This document shows, one piece after another, positions 17,700 to 27,087 of a stretch of DNA of 64,000 bases. Numbering within the stretch: the stretch's first letter is position 1; each line of letters starts with the position of its first letter. The notes below the pieces were generated by a model. That model made no database searches and had not been told where the DNA came from. It saw only the letters and a program-made list of their open reading frames with translations. The DNA is from CAVOXO01 sp963700425 (GTDB lineage: Bacteria > Actinomycetota > Acidimicrobiia > Acidimicrobiales > Microtrichaceae), in assembly GCA_963700425.1 (NCBI GenBank), contig CAVOXO010000010.1, forward strand, positions 47,548-111,547. Direction: 5' to 3'. The position numbers were made by a program, and so were the translations under genes.

Positions 17700-19058
17700 T
17701 CAGTCCCGGGGCTTGGCCATGTTCGCGAACAGGGTGCAGTAGTCGAGGAACGCCAGCCGGCACACCCCCGTGGGACCACTGCGGTGCTTCGCCACGAGCA
17801 CCTCGGCAGTGCCCTTGTCGGGGGAATCGGGATTGTAGATCTCGTCGCGATAGAGGAACATCACCACATCGGCGTCCTGCTCGATGGCGCCCGATTCACG
17901 GAGGTCGGCCAGCATCGGCCGGCGATCCTGACGACTCTCGAGCGTTCGGGACAGCTGGGAGAGGGCCATGACCGGTACCTCCAGTTCACGAGCCAGGACC
18001 TTGAGCCCCCGGGAGATCTCGGAGATCTCGACCTGCCGGCTCTCCGCGTTGGAGCGCCCGCTCATCAACTGGAGGTAGTCGACGACGATCAACCCGAGAT
18101 CGCCGACACGGGACTTGAGTCGCCGCGCCTTGGCCCGTATCTCCATGACCGTGAGGTTGGGATTGTCGTCGATCCACAGCGGGGCCTCGGCCAGCCGACC
18201 CATCGCCTTGGTCACCTTCGACCAATCGGATTCGGTCAGTGAGCCGTTGCGGAGATGAGTGGCGTCGATACGGCCCTCGGATCCCAACAGACGCTGGGTC
18301 AGCTCGAGATGGCCCATCTCGAGGGAGAAGTAGAGAACCGGCTTCTTGGCTGCGAACGCAGCGTTGGCCGCGGCTCCCAGACCGAAACTGGTCTTGCCCA
18401 TGGCCGGACGCGCTCCGACGACGATCAGAGAGCTGGGCTGCATTCCCGACATCAGCTCGTCGAGCTCGTGATACCCGCTGGGTGTCCCCGTGATGGTCTC
18501 GCTCCGCTCGTAGAGCGCCTCGAGCCTGTCGAGGCTGTCGTCGAGGAGATCACGCACCTCCACCATCGTGTCGGCGACGCGGCGCTCCGCCACCTCGTAC
18601 ATCATCGATTCGGCCACATCGAGGGTCTTGGTGACGTCGTCGAGGGGGTGATACCCGAGTTCCGCGATGTCGCTGGCCGTGGACACGAGCCGCCGAAGCA
18701 GCGCGTTCTCCTCCACGATCTTGGCGTAGTGGGACGCGTTCGACACCGCCGGAGTCCGGGCCTGGATCGACACCAACAGGGCCGGGCCCCCGATGGCGTC
18801 GAGCAGTTCGGCCCGCTTGAGCTCCTCGGCCACCGTCACGGGATCAACGGGTTGCCCTGCTCCGTAGAGGGCGGTGATGGCCTCGTAGATGTGGGCGTGA
18901 GCCGGCTTGTAGAAGTCGACGGCGTCGACGACCTGGACCGCATCGGCGATCGCGGTCTGCTTGAGCAGCATCGCACCGAGAAGGGACTCCTCGGCCGCGA
19001 GATTATGGGGCGCTATGCGCCCGTCTGTGGGAGGGGAAGATCCGGCCAAGGCGTTCAT
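17700..19058 (-). CDS. dnaB: Replicative DNA helicase
   Basis: This 452-residue hexameric helicase unwinds DNA ahead of the replication fork. The N-terminal domain (PHNLAAEESLLGAMLL...) is followed by a linker and the RecA-like domain with Walker A GARPAMGKTSFGL (about residue 223), LYFSLEMGHLELTQRL, Walker B LGLIVVDYLQLM and ALSQLSRTLE. There is no intein, although actinobacterial dnaB genes often have one. The start is ATG 19058. It ends the rpsF-ssb-rpsR-rplI-dnaB order, but a 141-base gap with repeated TGTGG elements precedes it, so it probably also has its own promoter. Confidence 0.97.
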   Translation of the reverse strand: MNALAGSSPPTDGRIAPHNLAAEESLLGAMLLKQTAIADAVQVVDAVDFYKPAHAHIYEAITALYGAGQPVDPVTVAEELKRAELLDAIGGPALLVSIQARTPAVSNASHYAKIVEENALLRRLVSTASDIAELGYHPLDDVTKTLDVAESMMYEVAERRVADTMVEVRDLLDDSLDRLEALYERSETITGTPSGYHELDELMSGMQPSSLIVVGARPAMGKTSFGLGAAANAAFAAKKPVLYFSLEMGHLELTQRLLGSEGRIDATHLRNGSLTESDWSKVTKAMGRLAEAPLWIDDNPNLTVMEIRAKARRLKSRVGDLGLIVVDYLQLMSGRSNAESRQVEISEISRGLKVLARELEVPVMALSQLSRTLESRQDRRPMLADLRESGAIEQDADVVMFLYRDEIYNPDSPDKGTAEVLVAKHRSGPTGVCRLAFLDYCTLFANMAKPRD

Positions 19059-19074
19059 CGTGGCCTCACCTGCC

Positions 19075-19160
19075 TGTGGGGAACCAGGGGAACATCATGG
19101 GGGATTCGTTCCCCTGGCTGTGGGATGAGCGCGACGAACCTGTGGGGAGCCTGTGGAGAT
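19075..19160 (-). repeat. Four phased DnaA-box-like TGTGG repeats upstream of dnaB
   Basis: Four nonamers on the + strand end in the DnaA-box core when read on the other strand (NNNNCCACA): 19075 TGTGGGGAA, 19119 TGTGGGATG, 19141 TGTGGGGAG and 19152 TGTGGAGAT. Their start-to-start distances are 44, 22 and 11 bases, all multiples of about one helical turn. They lie in the dnaB promoter/leader region. The 5' halves are degenerate compared with TTATCCACA, so DnaA binding is a guess. Confidence 0.4.
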
Positions 19161-19199
19161 CGGGGCCGCCGTTCCGCGGCGGACCCGATCCCTGGGACA

Positions 19200-19655
19200 T
19201 CACTCCCCTGCGACCTCGAGGGTCACCGGGAACTGGACCTCGGGGTGGAGTCGAACCTGGACCTGGTGGGAACCGGTGGTCTTGATCTGTTCGTCGATGT
19301 GGATATCGCGCCGATCGATCTGAGCTCCGGTCTGAGCCTCGACGGCCTCGGCGACATCGGCTGCGGTGACCGAGCCGAACAGCCTTCCGCCTTCGCCGGC
19401 CCGCGCCGCGACCTTGATGATCTTGGGAACGAGGATCGTGGCGATCTCGGTGGCGGACTCCCGTGCCTTGGTGTCCTTGAGGATGCGAGAACGGCGCATC
19501 CCCTCGGCCTGGGCCTCGGCGCCGGCGGTTGCGGTCATGGCGAGCCCGCGGGGCTCGAGGAAGTTCCGCGAGTAGCCCTTGGACACCTCGACGATGTCGC
19601 CGCGCTTGCCCAGACCGGCCACGTCGCCGCGCAGGATGACCTTGACGTCAGGCAT
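19200..19655 (-). CDS. rplI: 50S ribosomal protein bL9
   Basis: This encodes 151 residues. The N-terminal L9 signature GDVAGLGKRGDIVEVSKGYSRNFLEPRGLA is followed by a long connecting helix (about 40-75) and the C-terminal RNA-binding domain (KLFGSVTAADVAEAV-like region, about 78-148). bL9 binds 23S rRNA near the L1 stalk and helps keep the reading frame. The start is ATG 19655; it overlaps the rpsR stop by eight bases, so it is translationally coupled. Confidence 0.96.
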   Translation of the reverse strand: MPDVKVILRGDVAGLGKRGDIVEVSKGYSRNFLEPRGLAMTATAGAEAQAEGMRRSRILKDTKARESATEIATILVPKIIKVAARAGEGGRLFGSVTAADVAEAVEAQTGAQIDRRDIHIDEQIKTTGSHQVQVRLHPEVQFPVTLEVAGE

Positions 19656-20103
19656 CGGGGGCCTCCGTCTCGGTGGAGTCGGCTCCCGACAACGGTGACT
19701 CCGGTGCCGGCTCATCGGTCGGCTTGGGAGTGATGGGCTCGAACTCCTGCTTGGATTCGTTGCGCTCCGGACGGTCTCCACGATCGCCGCGAGGACCTCG
19801 ACGGTCGCCGTCTTCGCCGTCACGACGCCGGCCGCCGCGCTGGGTGGTGACCCTCGAGGTGTAGGGGAGGAGCGCCATCTCCCGCGCGTTCTTGATGGCC
19901 TTGGCGATCTCGCGTTGCTGGCGAGCGTCGTTGCCCGTCACTCGCCGGGCCCGGATCTTTGCCCGGTCCGACATGAATCGACGGAGGAGGTTCACGTCCT
20001 TCCAGTCGATGTACTCGACCTTCTCGATCACCAGGACGCTGGTCTTCTTCTTGGTACGCCGCCCGTTGTCGCGGGTCTTGGTGCTGCTGGCGCGTTTCTT
20101 CAT
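19648..20103 (-). CDS. rpsR: 30S ribosomal protein bS18 with a long C-terminal tail
   Basis: This encodes 151 residues, about twice the usual 75-90. The conserved core (residues about 22-85) contains YIDWKDVNLLRRFMSDRAKIRARRVTG and QQREIAKAIKNAREMALLPYTS. The last ~65 residues are a low-complexity tail, first Arg/Gly/Asp-rich (GDRRGPRGDRGDRPER), then acidic and Pro-rich. The tail is probably disordered and surface-exposed on the small subunit. The start is ATG 20103, sharing one base with the ssb stop (TGATG). Confidence 0.95.
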   Translation of the reverse strand: MKKRASSTKTRDNGRRTKKKTSVLVIEKVEYIDWKDVNLLRRFMSDRAKIRARRVTGNDARQQREIAKAIKNAREMALLPYTSRVTTQRGGRRRDGEDGDRRGPRGDRGDRPERNESKQEFEPITPKPTDEPAPESPLSGADSTETEAPDA

Positions 20104-20567
20104 CAGAATGGCTCCTCGTCGTAGTTGTAGCCGCCCGCGGGCGCGCTGGGAGCGGGCGCCGGTCCGGGTGCGGGAGACCCACCGCCCCCGTCGACGCCGC
20201 TGCGTCGCTCGTTCTTGGTCACGACCGCCGAGGCCCAACGAAGCGAGGGACCCACCTCATCGGCGACGATCTCGACCTTCGAGCGCTTCTCACCTTCCTG
20301 GTTCTCCCAGGAACGCTGTTCGAGCCGACCGGTCACGATCAGGCGGGAGCCCTTGGCGACCGATTCGCTCACGTTCTCGGCGAGGCCCGCCCAGCACACG
20401 ATGTCGAAGAACGACGTGGCCTCCTCCCACTCCTGGTTCTGACGGTTCTGCCACCGGCGGTTGACGGCGAGGCCGAAGGTGGCCACTGCCTGTCCGTTGG
20501 GGGTGAACCGCAATTCGGGGTCGCGGGTCACGTTGCCCACGACCGTCACGTTGTTGCCGTTTGCCAT
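20103..20567 (-). CDS. ssb: Single-stranded DNA-binding protein
   Basis: This encodes 154 residues: an OB-fold (residues 1-110: NNVTVVGNVTRDPELRFTPNG, FFDIVCWAGLAENV, LIVTGRLEQRSWENQEGEKRS), a Gly/Pro-rich flexible linker and an acidic tip DEEPF in which the last residue is Phe. The tip recruits other replication and repair proteins. The start is ATG 20567 and the gene lies between rpsF and rpsR, the standard bacterial arrangement. Confidence 0.97.
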   Translation of the reverse strand: MANGNNVTVVGNVTRDPELRFTPNGQAVATFGLAVNRRWQNRQNQEWEEATSFFDIVCWAGLAENVSESVAKGSRLIVTGRLEQRSWENQEGEKRSKVEIVADEVGPSLRWASAVVTKNERRSGVDGGGGSPAPGPAPAPSAPAGGYNYDEEPF

Positions 20568-20584
20568 TGTTCGTTCGCTCCTTG

Positions 20585-20914
20585 TCAGCCGGCCGCTGAC
20601 CCGTAGAGACCACGCTTGGCGGCCTCGCTGTCGGGCAACCGGATGTTCTTGTGGCGGACGACGTCGTCCGCGAGCCGGAGGAAGCGGTCGAGCTCGTCGA
20701 GGTTGGCGGCCGGGGTGACCAGTTCGAAGACGACGTAGGTGCCTTCGAGCTTGTGGTTGATGGGATACGCGAAGCGGCGCTTCCCCCACATGTCGGTGGT
20801 GGACACCGTTCCCTCGTCCGCCGTGACGAGTTCTTCGACCCGTTGGCAGACTGCCTGGACTCCGGCATCATCGACGTCACCGTCGATGATCACCATCAGT
20901 TCATATGCGCGCAT
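20585..20914 (-). CDS. rpsF: 30S ribosomal protein bS6
   Basis: This encodes 109 residues with the bS6 signatures MRAYELMVIIDGD at the start, WGKRRFAYPINHKLEGTYVVFEL in the middle and RLADDVVRHKNIRL near the end. It pairs with bS18 on the platform of the small subunit. It is the first gene of the rpsF-ssb-rpsR-rplI operon; its promoter must be in the 220 bases upstream, shared with the divergent or convergent flank of panB. Confidence 0.97.
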   Translation of the reverse strand: MRAYELMVIIDGDVDDAGVQAVCQRVEELVTADEGTVSTTDMWGKRRFAYPINHKLEGTYVVFELVTPAANLDELDRFLRLADDVVRHKNIRLPDSEAAKRGLYGSAAG

Positions 20915-21135
20915 GGCGACGCACCTCCCTCTGGACCCTGCTCCGAGAACGGATGTCAGGGGCCCCGGACGGTCCGGGGCAGGGTGTCGAAACGACGGGT
21001 GGACTGTAGTCGCCGTCCGCGGGAGGCGCCCTATCGGCAGGCCAGAGCACCGTTGCTTTCTCATGGTTCCCATGTTGACCGACACCCCTGACACCGAAAC
21101 AGGATCGGTCGTCGTCGGGACGTGTCGGGTCGGAA

Positions 21136-22014
<879 letters not shown>

Positions 22015-22019
22015 GAGAG

Positions 22020-22027
22020 CACCTCCT
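22020..22027 (-). promoter_or_regulatory. Consensus ribosome-binding site of panB
   Basis: The leftward message reads AAGGAGGT here, a full match to the 16S rRNA anti-Shine-Dalgarno, six bases before GTG 22014. It decides the panB start over in-frame codons further upstream. Confidence 0.85.
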
Positions 22028-22121
22028 TGATGGGGTCCGGCGCTCTGAGCTGCCGGCCTTCTCACCCCAGTGTAGGGACTTCCGCTCCCATCGACCAGTG
22101 GGCAATTCTCCGCGACGGCGA

Positions 22122-24356
22122 TCAGCCGCTCGCTGCGTCGGTCGCTCCGTCGCCGTCGGGGCCGACCGGCGCCACAGGACCGGGATCCTCGGCCGCAGGG
22201 GCCAGGGGGTCACCCCCTGACTGACCCTGAGGGCCCTCGGTCACCGTCCGCGCGACCGTGGTGATGGGCGCCGGAGTCGTCGTGGTCGTCGTCGTGAACC
22301 TCGGATCGGGCTCGCGGACGTTCGTGCCGGCATCGACCTCTGGGAAGGTGCAATCCCCGGTCCCCTCGGTCGCTCCCAACATGAACTGCCGCCACACCTC
22401 GGCCGGGAAGGTACCGCCGGTGACCTTCATGCCGCGTACGTTCTCCATGGTCGGAATCTCCTGGTCCGGTCCGGCGAGGTCCGCATATCCCATCCACACC
22501 GCAGCGGTGAGCCGACACGTGTACCCCACGAACCAGGCATCCTTGAAGTTCTGCGTCGTCCCGGTCTTGCCGGCGGCTGTCTGGCGGAATCGGGCCCCGG
22601 TCGCCGTTCCCTCCCTGATGACGCCGGTGAGGGTGTAGTTGACCGTATCGGCCACCTCGGTCGCGAGAACGCGGCTCGACGCGAGAGCCTCGTCGGTCGA
22701 GGCGTCGTAGAGAACGTTTCCGGCGGCATCCTCGACCCTGGCGATGATCCGAGGCGGCTTCCGCTCACCGCGATTGGACAGCGTGGAGTATGCCGCAGCG
22801 AGGTCCAGGGGCGACACGTCCGCCGTCCCGAGAGCGACCGACGGGTTCGCCGGCACGGGAGCGCTGACCCCCAGCCTGGTCGCCATCTCCGACACGGCGT
22901 CCGCCCCGACGTCCTGGGTGATCTGCACGTAGGCGGTATTCGACGAGTGCCACGTCGCCTCGGCGACGGAGGTCACGCCCAGGTCCTCGTCGTCGTAGTT
23001 CTGGACCACCCAGTCCTCACCGTCATCCGCCTCGGGCACCACGATCTCCTGTGGGGCTGCGATCTCGGAGGTGATCGAATTCCCCTGCTCGACGTAGCCT
23101 GCGAGGGCGAACGCCTTGAACGTGGATCCGGCGGGACGGCCGCTTCCGCCCCCCTGTGCTCCGAGCGCGTAGTTCACTTCGGAGCTCTCGAAGTCCCGAC
23201 CCCCCACCATGGCCACCACACGACCCTGGTCGTCGAGCGCGACGAACGCCGCAGCCGGATCCGTGGGCGCCGGCAGGGTCTTGGCAATGGCCCCGAACGC
23301 CGCATCCTGGAGGTCGGGATCAACGGTGAGGTACACCCTCAGACCCTTGCCGTAGACGGCGGACTCTCCGAACCGTTCCACCAACTGGGCCCTCGCCCAT
23401 TCGACGACGTAGCTGCCGCCGACGAACGAGAATCCCGATCTGACCCTGGTGCCGTTGTCGGTGGGCGGCTGCGGAAGGACATGTCCCTCCCAGGGGACCG
23501 CGGCCGCCTCGTCGGCCTCGCTCCGCGAGATGTAGCCCTCGTCGACCATCGCCTCGAGCACCGAGGCCCGCCGCCTCGTGGCCTCCTCGGGATCCTTCGT
23601 CGCGTCGGCCAGACCCGGCGCGCGGATCAGGCCGGCCAGATAGGCGGACTCGCCGACGTCGAGTGCCGACGCGTCCTTGCCGAAGTAGGCCTGAGCAGCA
23701 GCTTCCACGCCGTTGGCGCCCCGGCCGAAGTAGATCTCGTTGAGATAGCGGGTGAGGATCTCGTCTTTCGACACCTCCCGCTCCAACTGAATGGCCAGCG
23801 CAGCTTCCCTCAGCTTCCTGGTGAGGGTTCTCTCCGAGGTGAGATAGACGTTCTTGACGTACTGCTGGGTGATCGTCGATCCCCCCTGCTGGCTGCCACT
23901 GCCTCTCACATCGCGGTACAAGGCCCTCGCTATGCCGGTGGGATCGACCCCCGAGTGTTCGAAGAACGACCGGTCCTCCGCCGCCACCACCGCGTCGATC
24001 AGCGTGGGTGACATCTCGTCGAGACGGATGATGACCCGGTCCTCGGTGTCGGAGAACTGCGCCACGGAATTGGAGGGACTGCACTCTCCCTCGCCGACAT
24101 CGGAGAGACACACGAACGAGGTGGTCACCGGCTCCGCCGCCTCCGGGACCTCCACGGAGTTGATCGCGGCGAACAGTGCTCCGGCGCCGACGACGCAGAC
24201 CAAGAGAACCAGATACACCGCGCGCCGGAGGCGTCGTCGCCAGCGACCGGGTCGAGCCGGCGCCGGTGGCGACTCGGTCTCGTCCGACCGGGCCCGACGG
24301 ACCCGACGACGCGACGGCGCCGCGGTCGTCTCGGGTGGGTCGAGGACGTCGCTCAT
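22122..24356 (-). CDS. Class A penicillin-binding protein (transglycosylase/transpeptidase)
   Basis: This 744-residue bifunctional peptidoglycan synthase has a basic cytoplasmic N-terminus, one transmembrane helix (AVYLVLLVCVVGAGALFAAI, about 47-66), a GT51 transglycosylase domain with the catalytic Glu in AAEDRSFFEHSG and motif QGGSTITQQYVKN, and a transpeptidase domain with SxxK (GSTFKAF), SxN (SSNTAY) and KTG (GKTGTTQNFKDAW). The C-terminus is a Thr/Pro-rich tail (TTTTTTPAPITT) lacking a PASTA domain. It is related to mycobacterial PonA proteins. It starts at ATG 24356, five bases after the stop of a DUF5318 gene, a pairing common in actinobacteria. Confidence 0.94.
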   Translation of the reverse strand: MSDVLDPPETTAAPSRRRVRRARSDETESPPAPARPGRWRRRLRRAVYLVLLVCVVGAGALFAAINSVEVPEAAEPVTTSFVCLSDVGEGECSPSNSVAQFSDTEDRVIIRLDEMSPTLIDAVVAAEDRSFFEHSGVDPTGIARALYRDVRGSGSQQGGSTITQQYVKNVYLTSERTLTRKLREAALAIQLEREVSKDEILTRYLNEIYFGRGANGVEAAAQAYFGKDASALDVGESAYLAGLIRAPGLADATKDPEEATRRRASVLEAMVDEGYISRSEADEAAAVPWEGHVLPQPPTDNGTRVRSGFSFVGGSYVVEWARAQLVERFGESAVYGKGLRVYLTVDPDLQDAAFGAIAKTLPAPTDPAAAFVALDDQGRVVAMVGGRDFESSEVNYALGAQGGGSGRPAGSTFKAFALAGYVEQGNSITSEIAAPQEIVVPEADDGEDWVVQNYDDEDLGVTSVAEATWHSSNTAYVQITQDVGADAVSEMATRLGVSAPVPANPSVALGTADVSPLDLAAAYSTLSNRGERKPPRIIARVEDAAGNVLYDASTDEALASSRVLATEVADTVNYTLTGVIREGTATGARFRQTAAGKTGTTQNFKDAWFVGYTCRLTAAVWMGYADLAGPDQEIPTMENVRGMKVTGGTFPAEVWRQFMLGATEGTGDCTFPEVDAGTNVREPDPRFTTTTTTTPAPITTVARTVTEGPQGQSGGDPLAPAAEDPGPVAPVGPDGDGATDAASG

Positions 24357-24361
24357 GGTCC

Positions 24362-24713
24362 TCAGGCGCTTCGGCTCGGCTCGAGCACATAGGACGAGAG
24401 GAGATGGTTCCAGCGGCACTCGGGACACACCTCGACCACGAAGCAGCGGTGTTCACCCGCCCGTCGCGCCAGTCGATCGAGATCGGCCACCGACGTGACG
24501 CAGCGACCTCCTCCCGGCAGTCGGGGCCCGAAGACGAACCTCACGTTGCACAGCTCGGAGCTCGTGCAGATCGGACACGATCCACGAGCGGGCACCGATG
24601 CATGGTGAGCGACGCGGCATCAGCTCCGACTGGGCATCGCAGACATCCTCGAGCGACACGTCACCGTTGCGGAACTGCCGCAGCAGTCGGCGACGATCGA
24701 GTCGGTAGTCCAC
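24362..24713 (-). CDS. DUF5318 zinc-ribbon-like protein, one frameshift
   Basis: Two frames together give the ~117-residue DUF5318 family: VDYRLDRRRLLRQFRNGDVS and LEDVCDAQSELM from GTG 24713, then, one base shifted, RVAHHASVPARGSCPIC, FVFGPRLPGGG, VVEVCPECRWNHLLSSYVL to 24362. Removing one base in ATGCCGC near 24627 joins them. CPIC and CPEC are two CxxC knuckles that should bind zinc. The family is actinobacterial, of unknown role, and usually next to a penicillin-binding protein gene as here, which hints at a cell-wall connection. Confidence 0.78.
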
Positions 24714-24859
24714 GGTTCCCGGGCGGTCACCGGGTCGCCCTTGTCCTCTCTTTCCCTGGATGTGCACGCGCCCAAGGGTACCGATGCCGCCCAGCGCGTC
24801 ATAGGTCGACCCCCTCCCGGATCCCACCTTCGGGGCTCCGCATCGACCACGATGGTGGG

Positions 24860-25669
24860 GTGACCAGCGAGACCACGTCGCGAACCACGCGCCGCCGACA
24901 TCCATCGGCGGGGAACCTCGGTGAGCCGACCCCGACGCCCCCGCCCCCGGTGGCGTCCCTCGAGATCCCCTCTGTCGCCTATCCGCTGGGGTCGTCGACA
25001 CTCCCCGACCTCGTGCGCCTCGGCCCCGACCTCGATGCGGTGGCCATGGCCCGCATGGTCGGCCACCTGGAGGGCAGGAGGATCCTCGAGCTCGGCTGCG
25101 GACGGGGCGCCAACACCGTCGCCATGGCCATGGCCGGAGCGCACGTGGTGTCGGTCGACAGCTCGGGGGAACGGCTGTCCGCAGCGCGCCGACTCGCCGA
25201 GGAACATGACGTCCGCGTCGAATTCCACCACGGTGACCTCGCAGATCTGGCCTTCGAACGAGCCGACCGGGTGGACCTGGCGCTCGCCGTGTACTCGCTG
25301 GCCGAGGTCGAGGACATCTCGAGGGTGTTCCGCCAGGTTCACCGTGTGCTCCGCAGCGAGTCACCACTCATGATGTCGCTTCCCCACCCCCTGCGATTCG
25401 TTGCGGAGCCGCTGGCCGACGACACCGTGGCCCTGTCAGGCTCCTACACCGCCACCGGCACCGTCGAATGGTCATCCTCGGAAGGTTCGGGCCACGTCGT
25501 GCGTCACGGAGTCGGCGAAGTGGTCACGGCCCTCTTCCGTTCGAACTTCCGGGTGGACACCGTCCTCGAGCCCGAGGTCGTCGGCGACGACGCCTCGCCC
25601 TACCGTTCTGCCCTCGACGCGGTCATCCCGTCGTCGTTCATCGTGAGGGCGCGCAAAGAGGGAACCTGA
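24860..25669 (+). CDS. Class I SAM-dependent methyltransferase
   Basis: This encodes 269 residues from GTG 24860. After a disordered Pro/Thr-rich N-terminus (about 45 residues), the SAM-binding motif ILELGCGRGANTVAMAMAG lies near residue 75, strand-2 acid in VVSVDSSGERL, and VDLALAVYSLAEVEDISRVFRQVHRVLR is the motif IV-V region. It belongs to the Methyltransf_11/25 group, substrate unknown. It is divergent from DUF5318 and convergent with the nucleotidyltransferase gene. Confidence 0.85.
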   Translation: MTSETTSRTTRRRHPSAGNLGEPTPTPPPPVASLEIPSVAYPLGSSTLPDLVRLGPDLDAVAMARMVGHLEGRRILELGCGRGANTVAMAMAGAHVVSVDSSGERLSAARRLAEEHDVRVEFHHGDLADLAFERADRVDLALAVYSLAEVEDISRVFRQVHRVLRSESPLMMSLPHPLRFVAEPLADDTVALSGSYTATGTVEWSSSEGSGHVVRHGVGEVVTALFRSNFRVDTVLEPEVVGDDASPYRSALDAVIPSSFIVRARKEGT

Positions 25670-25678
25670 TCATCGGGC

Positions 25679-27058
25679 TCACGCCCGATCCCTCCACCAT
25701 CGGTCGAGTTCGGCGAGGGCCTCGGACCGCTCCATGGGGCCGTCCTCCATGCGCACGTCGAGAAGGTGGGACAGCGCTTCGCCCACGACCGGACCCGGAT
25801 CGATCCCCAGATGTTCGATCACGTCACTGCCGTTCAGATCGGGCCGGATCGAATCGATCTCCTCCTGCCGCCGGAGCTCGACGATTCGGTGTTCCAACTC
25901 GTCCATTCGGCGCGCCAGCATGGCGGCCTTGCGCTGATTCCGCGTCGTGCAGTCACAGCGGGTCAGCTCGATGAGTTCGGGTAGAAGGTGACCGGCGTCG
26001 CGGACGAAGCGTCGGACCGCCGAGTCGCTCCACCCCATCTGGTAGGTGTGGAACCGCAGGTGCAGATACACCAGTTGAGTCACATCGGAGACCATCTCGT
26101 TGGAGTAGCGCAGCGCCTTCATCCGGCTCCTGGCCATTCGGGCGCCGACGACCTCGTGATGGTGGAACGCCACGCCACCGGGGGTGATGGAGCGAGTCGC
26201 CGGCTTGCCGACATCGTGGAGCAGGGCGGCCAGACGGACCTTCAACGTCGGCCCGGTGTTGGCGACGACGGCAATCGTGTGGCCCAGGACGTCCTTGTGA
26301 CGGTGGATCGGATCCTGTTCGAGTCGCATCTGGGACAGCTCGGGAAGGAACTGATCCGACAACCCGGTGTCGTACAGGAACCACAGGCCGGCGGACGGAT
26401 CCTCGACCACCAGCAGCTTGTCGAGCTCGTCTCTCATCCTTTCGACCGAGACGATGCCGAGCCGTTCGGCTCCGCGGGTCACCGCGTTGCGCAGGCCGGG
26501 GAGTGGCTCGAGGTCGTACCCCGCAATGAACCGGGCCGCCCGCATCATGCGCAACGGATCGTCGGAGAACGACTCGTCGGGGCCGAGCGGCGTCCTGAGC
26601 ACCTTGGCGGTGAGGTCGCTCACGCCGCCGAACGGGTCGATCAGGGTCGGCTCGTCACCGGTGACCTCGAGCGCCATGGCGTTCACCGTGAAATCGCGCC
26701 GTGACAGGTCCGTCTCGATGTCGGCGGCGAAGTGCACGTCGGGCTTTCGGCTGTCGGGCGAGTAGGCGTCGGCCCTGTGGGTCGTGATCTCGACGACCCG
26801 CCCGCCGATCGAGGCGCCGATCGTGCCGAATCGTTCACCCTGCGTCCACAGCGCGTCGACGGAATCCCCGATGATCGCCTTCACCTCGGCCGGGGTCGCG
26901 TCGGTGGTGAAGTCGAGGTCGGGCTCATCGATGTTCCGATCGGCGAGAAGGTCGCGCACGATGCCCCCGACCAGATAGAGCCGGTGGCCCGCGGCCTCGA
27001 AGGGCGCGCCGATCGGTCGAGCGACGTCGAGCACGGGTTGCATCCGGGGCGGGATCAC
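25679..27058 (-). CDS. CCA tRNA nucleotidyltransferase with HD domain
   Basis: This encodes 459 residues. The class II nucleotidyltransferase head shows LVGGIVRDLLADR and DLDFTTDA (the DxD metal ligands), RRDFTVNAMAL, and DPLRMMRAARF. An HD phosphohydrolase domain follows (ALLHDVGKPATR, VAFHHHEVVGA). Actinobacteria annotate this as pcnA/cca; the family adds CCA to tRNA 3' ends. The start is placed at GTG 27058, with ATG 27043 as an alternative; neither has a strong ribosome-binding site. In mycobacteria the gene (Rv3907c) also opens the origin-proximal block, with the same orientation relative to parAB. Confidence 0.92.
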   Translation of the reverse strand: MIPPRMQPVLDVARPIGAPFEAAGHRLYLVGGIVRDLLADRNIDEPDLDFTTDATPAEVKAIIGDSVDALWTQGERFGTIGASIGGRVVEITTHRADAYSPDSRKPDVHFAADIETDLSRRDFTVNAMALEVTGDEPTLIDPFGGVSDLTAKVLRTPLGPDESFSDDPLRMMRAARFIAGYDLEPLPGLRNAVTRGAERLGIVSVERMRDELDKLLVVEDPSAGLWFLYDTGLSDQFLPELSQMRLEQDPIHRHKDVLGHTIAVVANTGPTLKVRLAALLHDVGKPATRSITPGGVAFHHHEVVGARMARSRMKALRYSNEMVSDVTQLVYLHLRFHTYQMGWSDSAVRRFVRDAGHLLPELIELTRCDCTTRNQRKAAMLARRMDELEHRIVELRRQEEIDSIRPDLNGSDVIEHLGIDPGPVVGEALSHLLDVRMEDGPMERSEALAELDRWWRDRA

Positions 27059-27087
27059 GGCGGCCGACGTTATCGGGCGAGTGGCGT

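Noticed and set aside
21028..21060. GCCGATAG on the minus strand upstream of rpsF as a third sigma-28 promoter
   Set aside because: The nearest -35-like GAAAG is 17 bases away and does not match TCAAG with 15-base spacing; likely chance.
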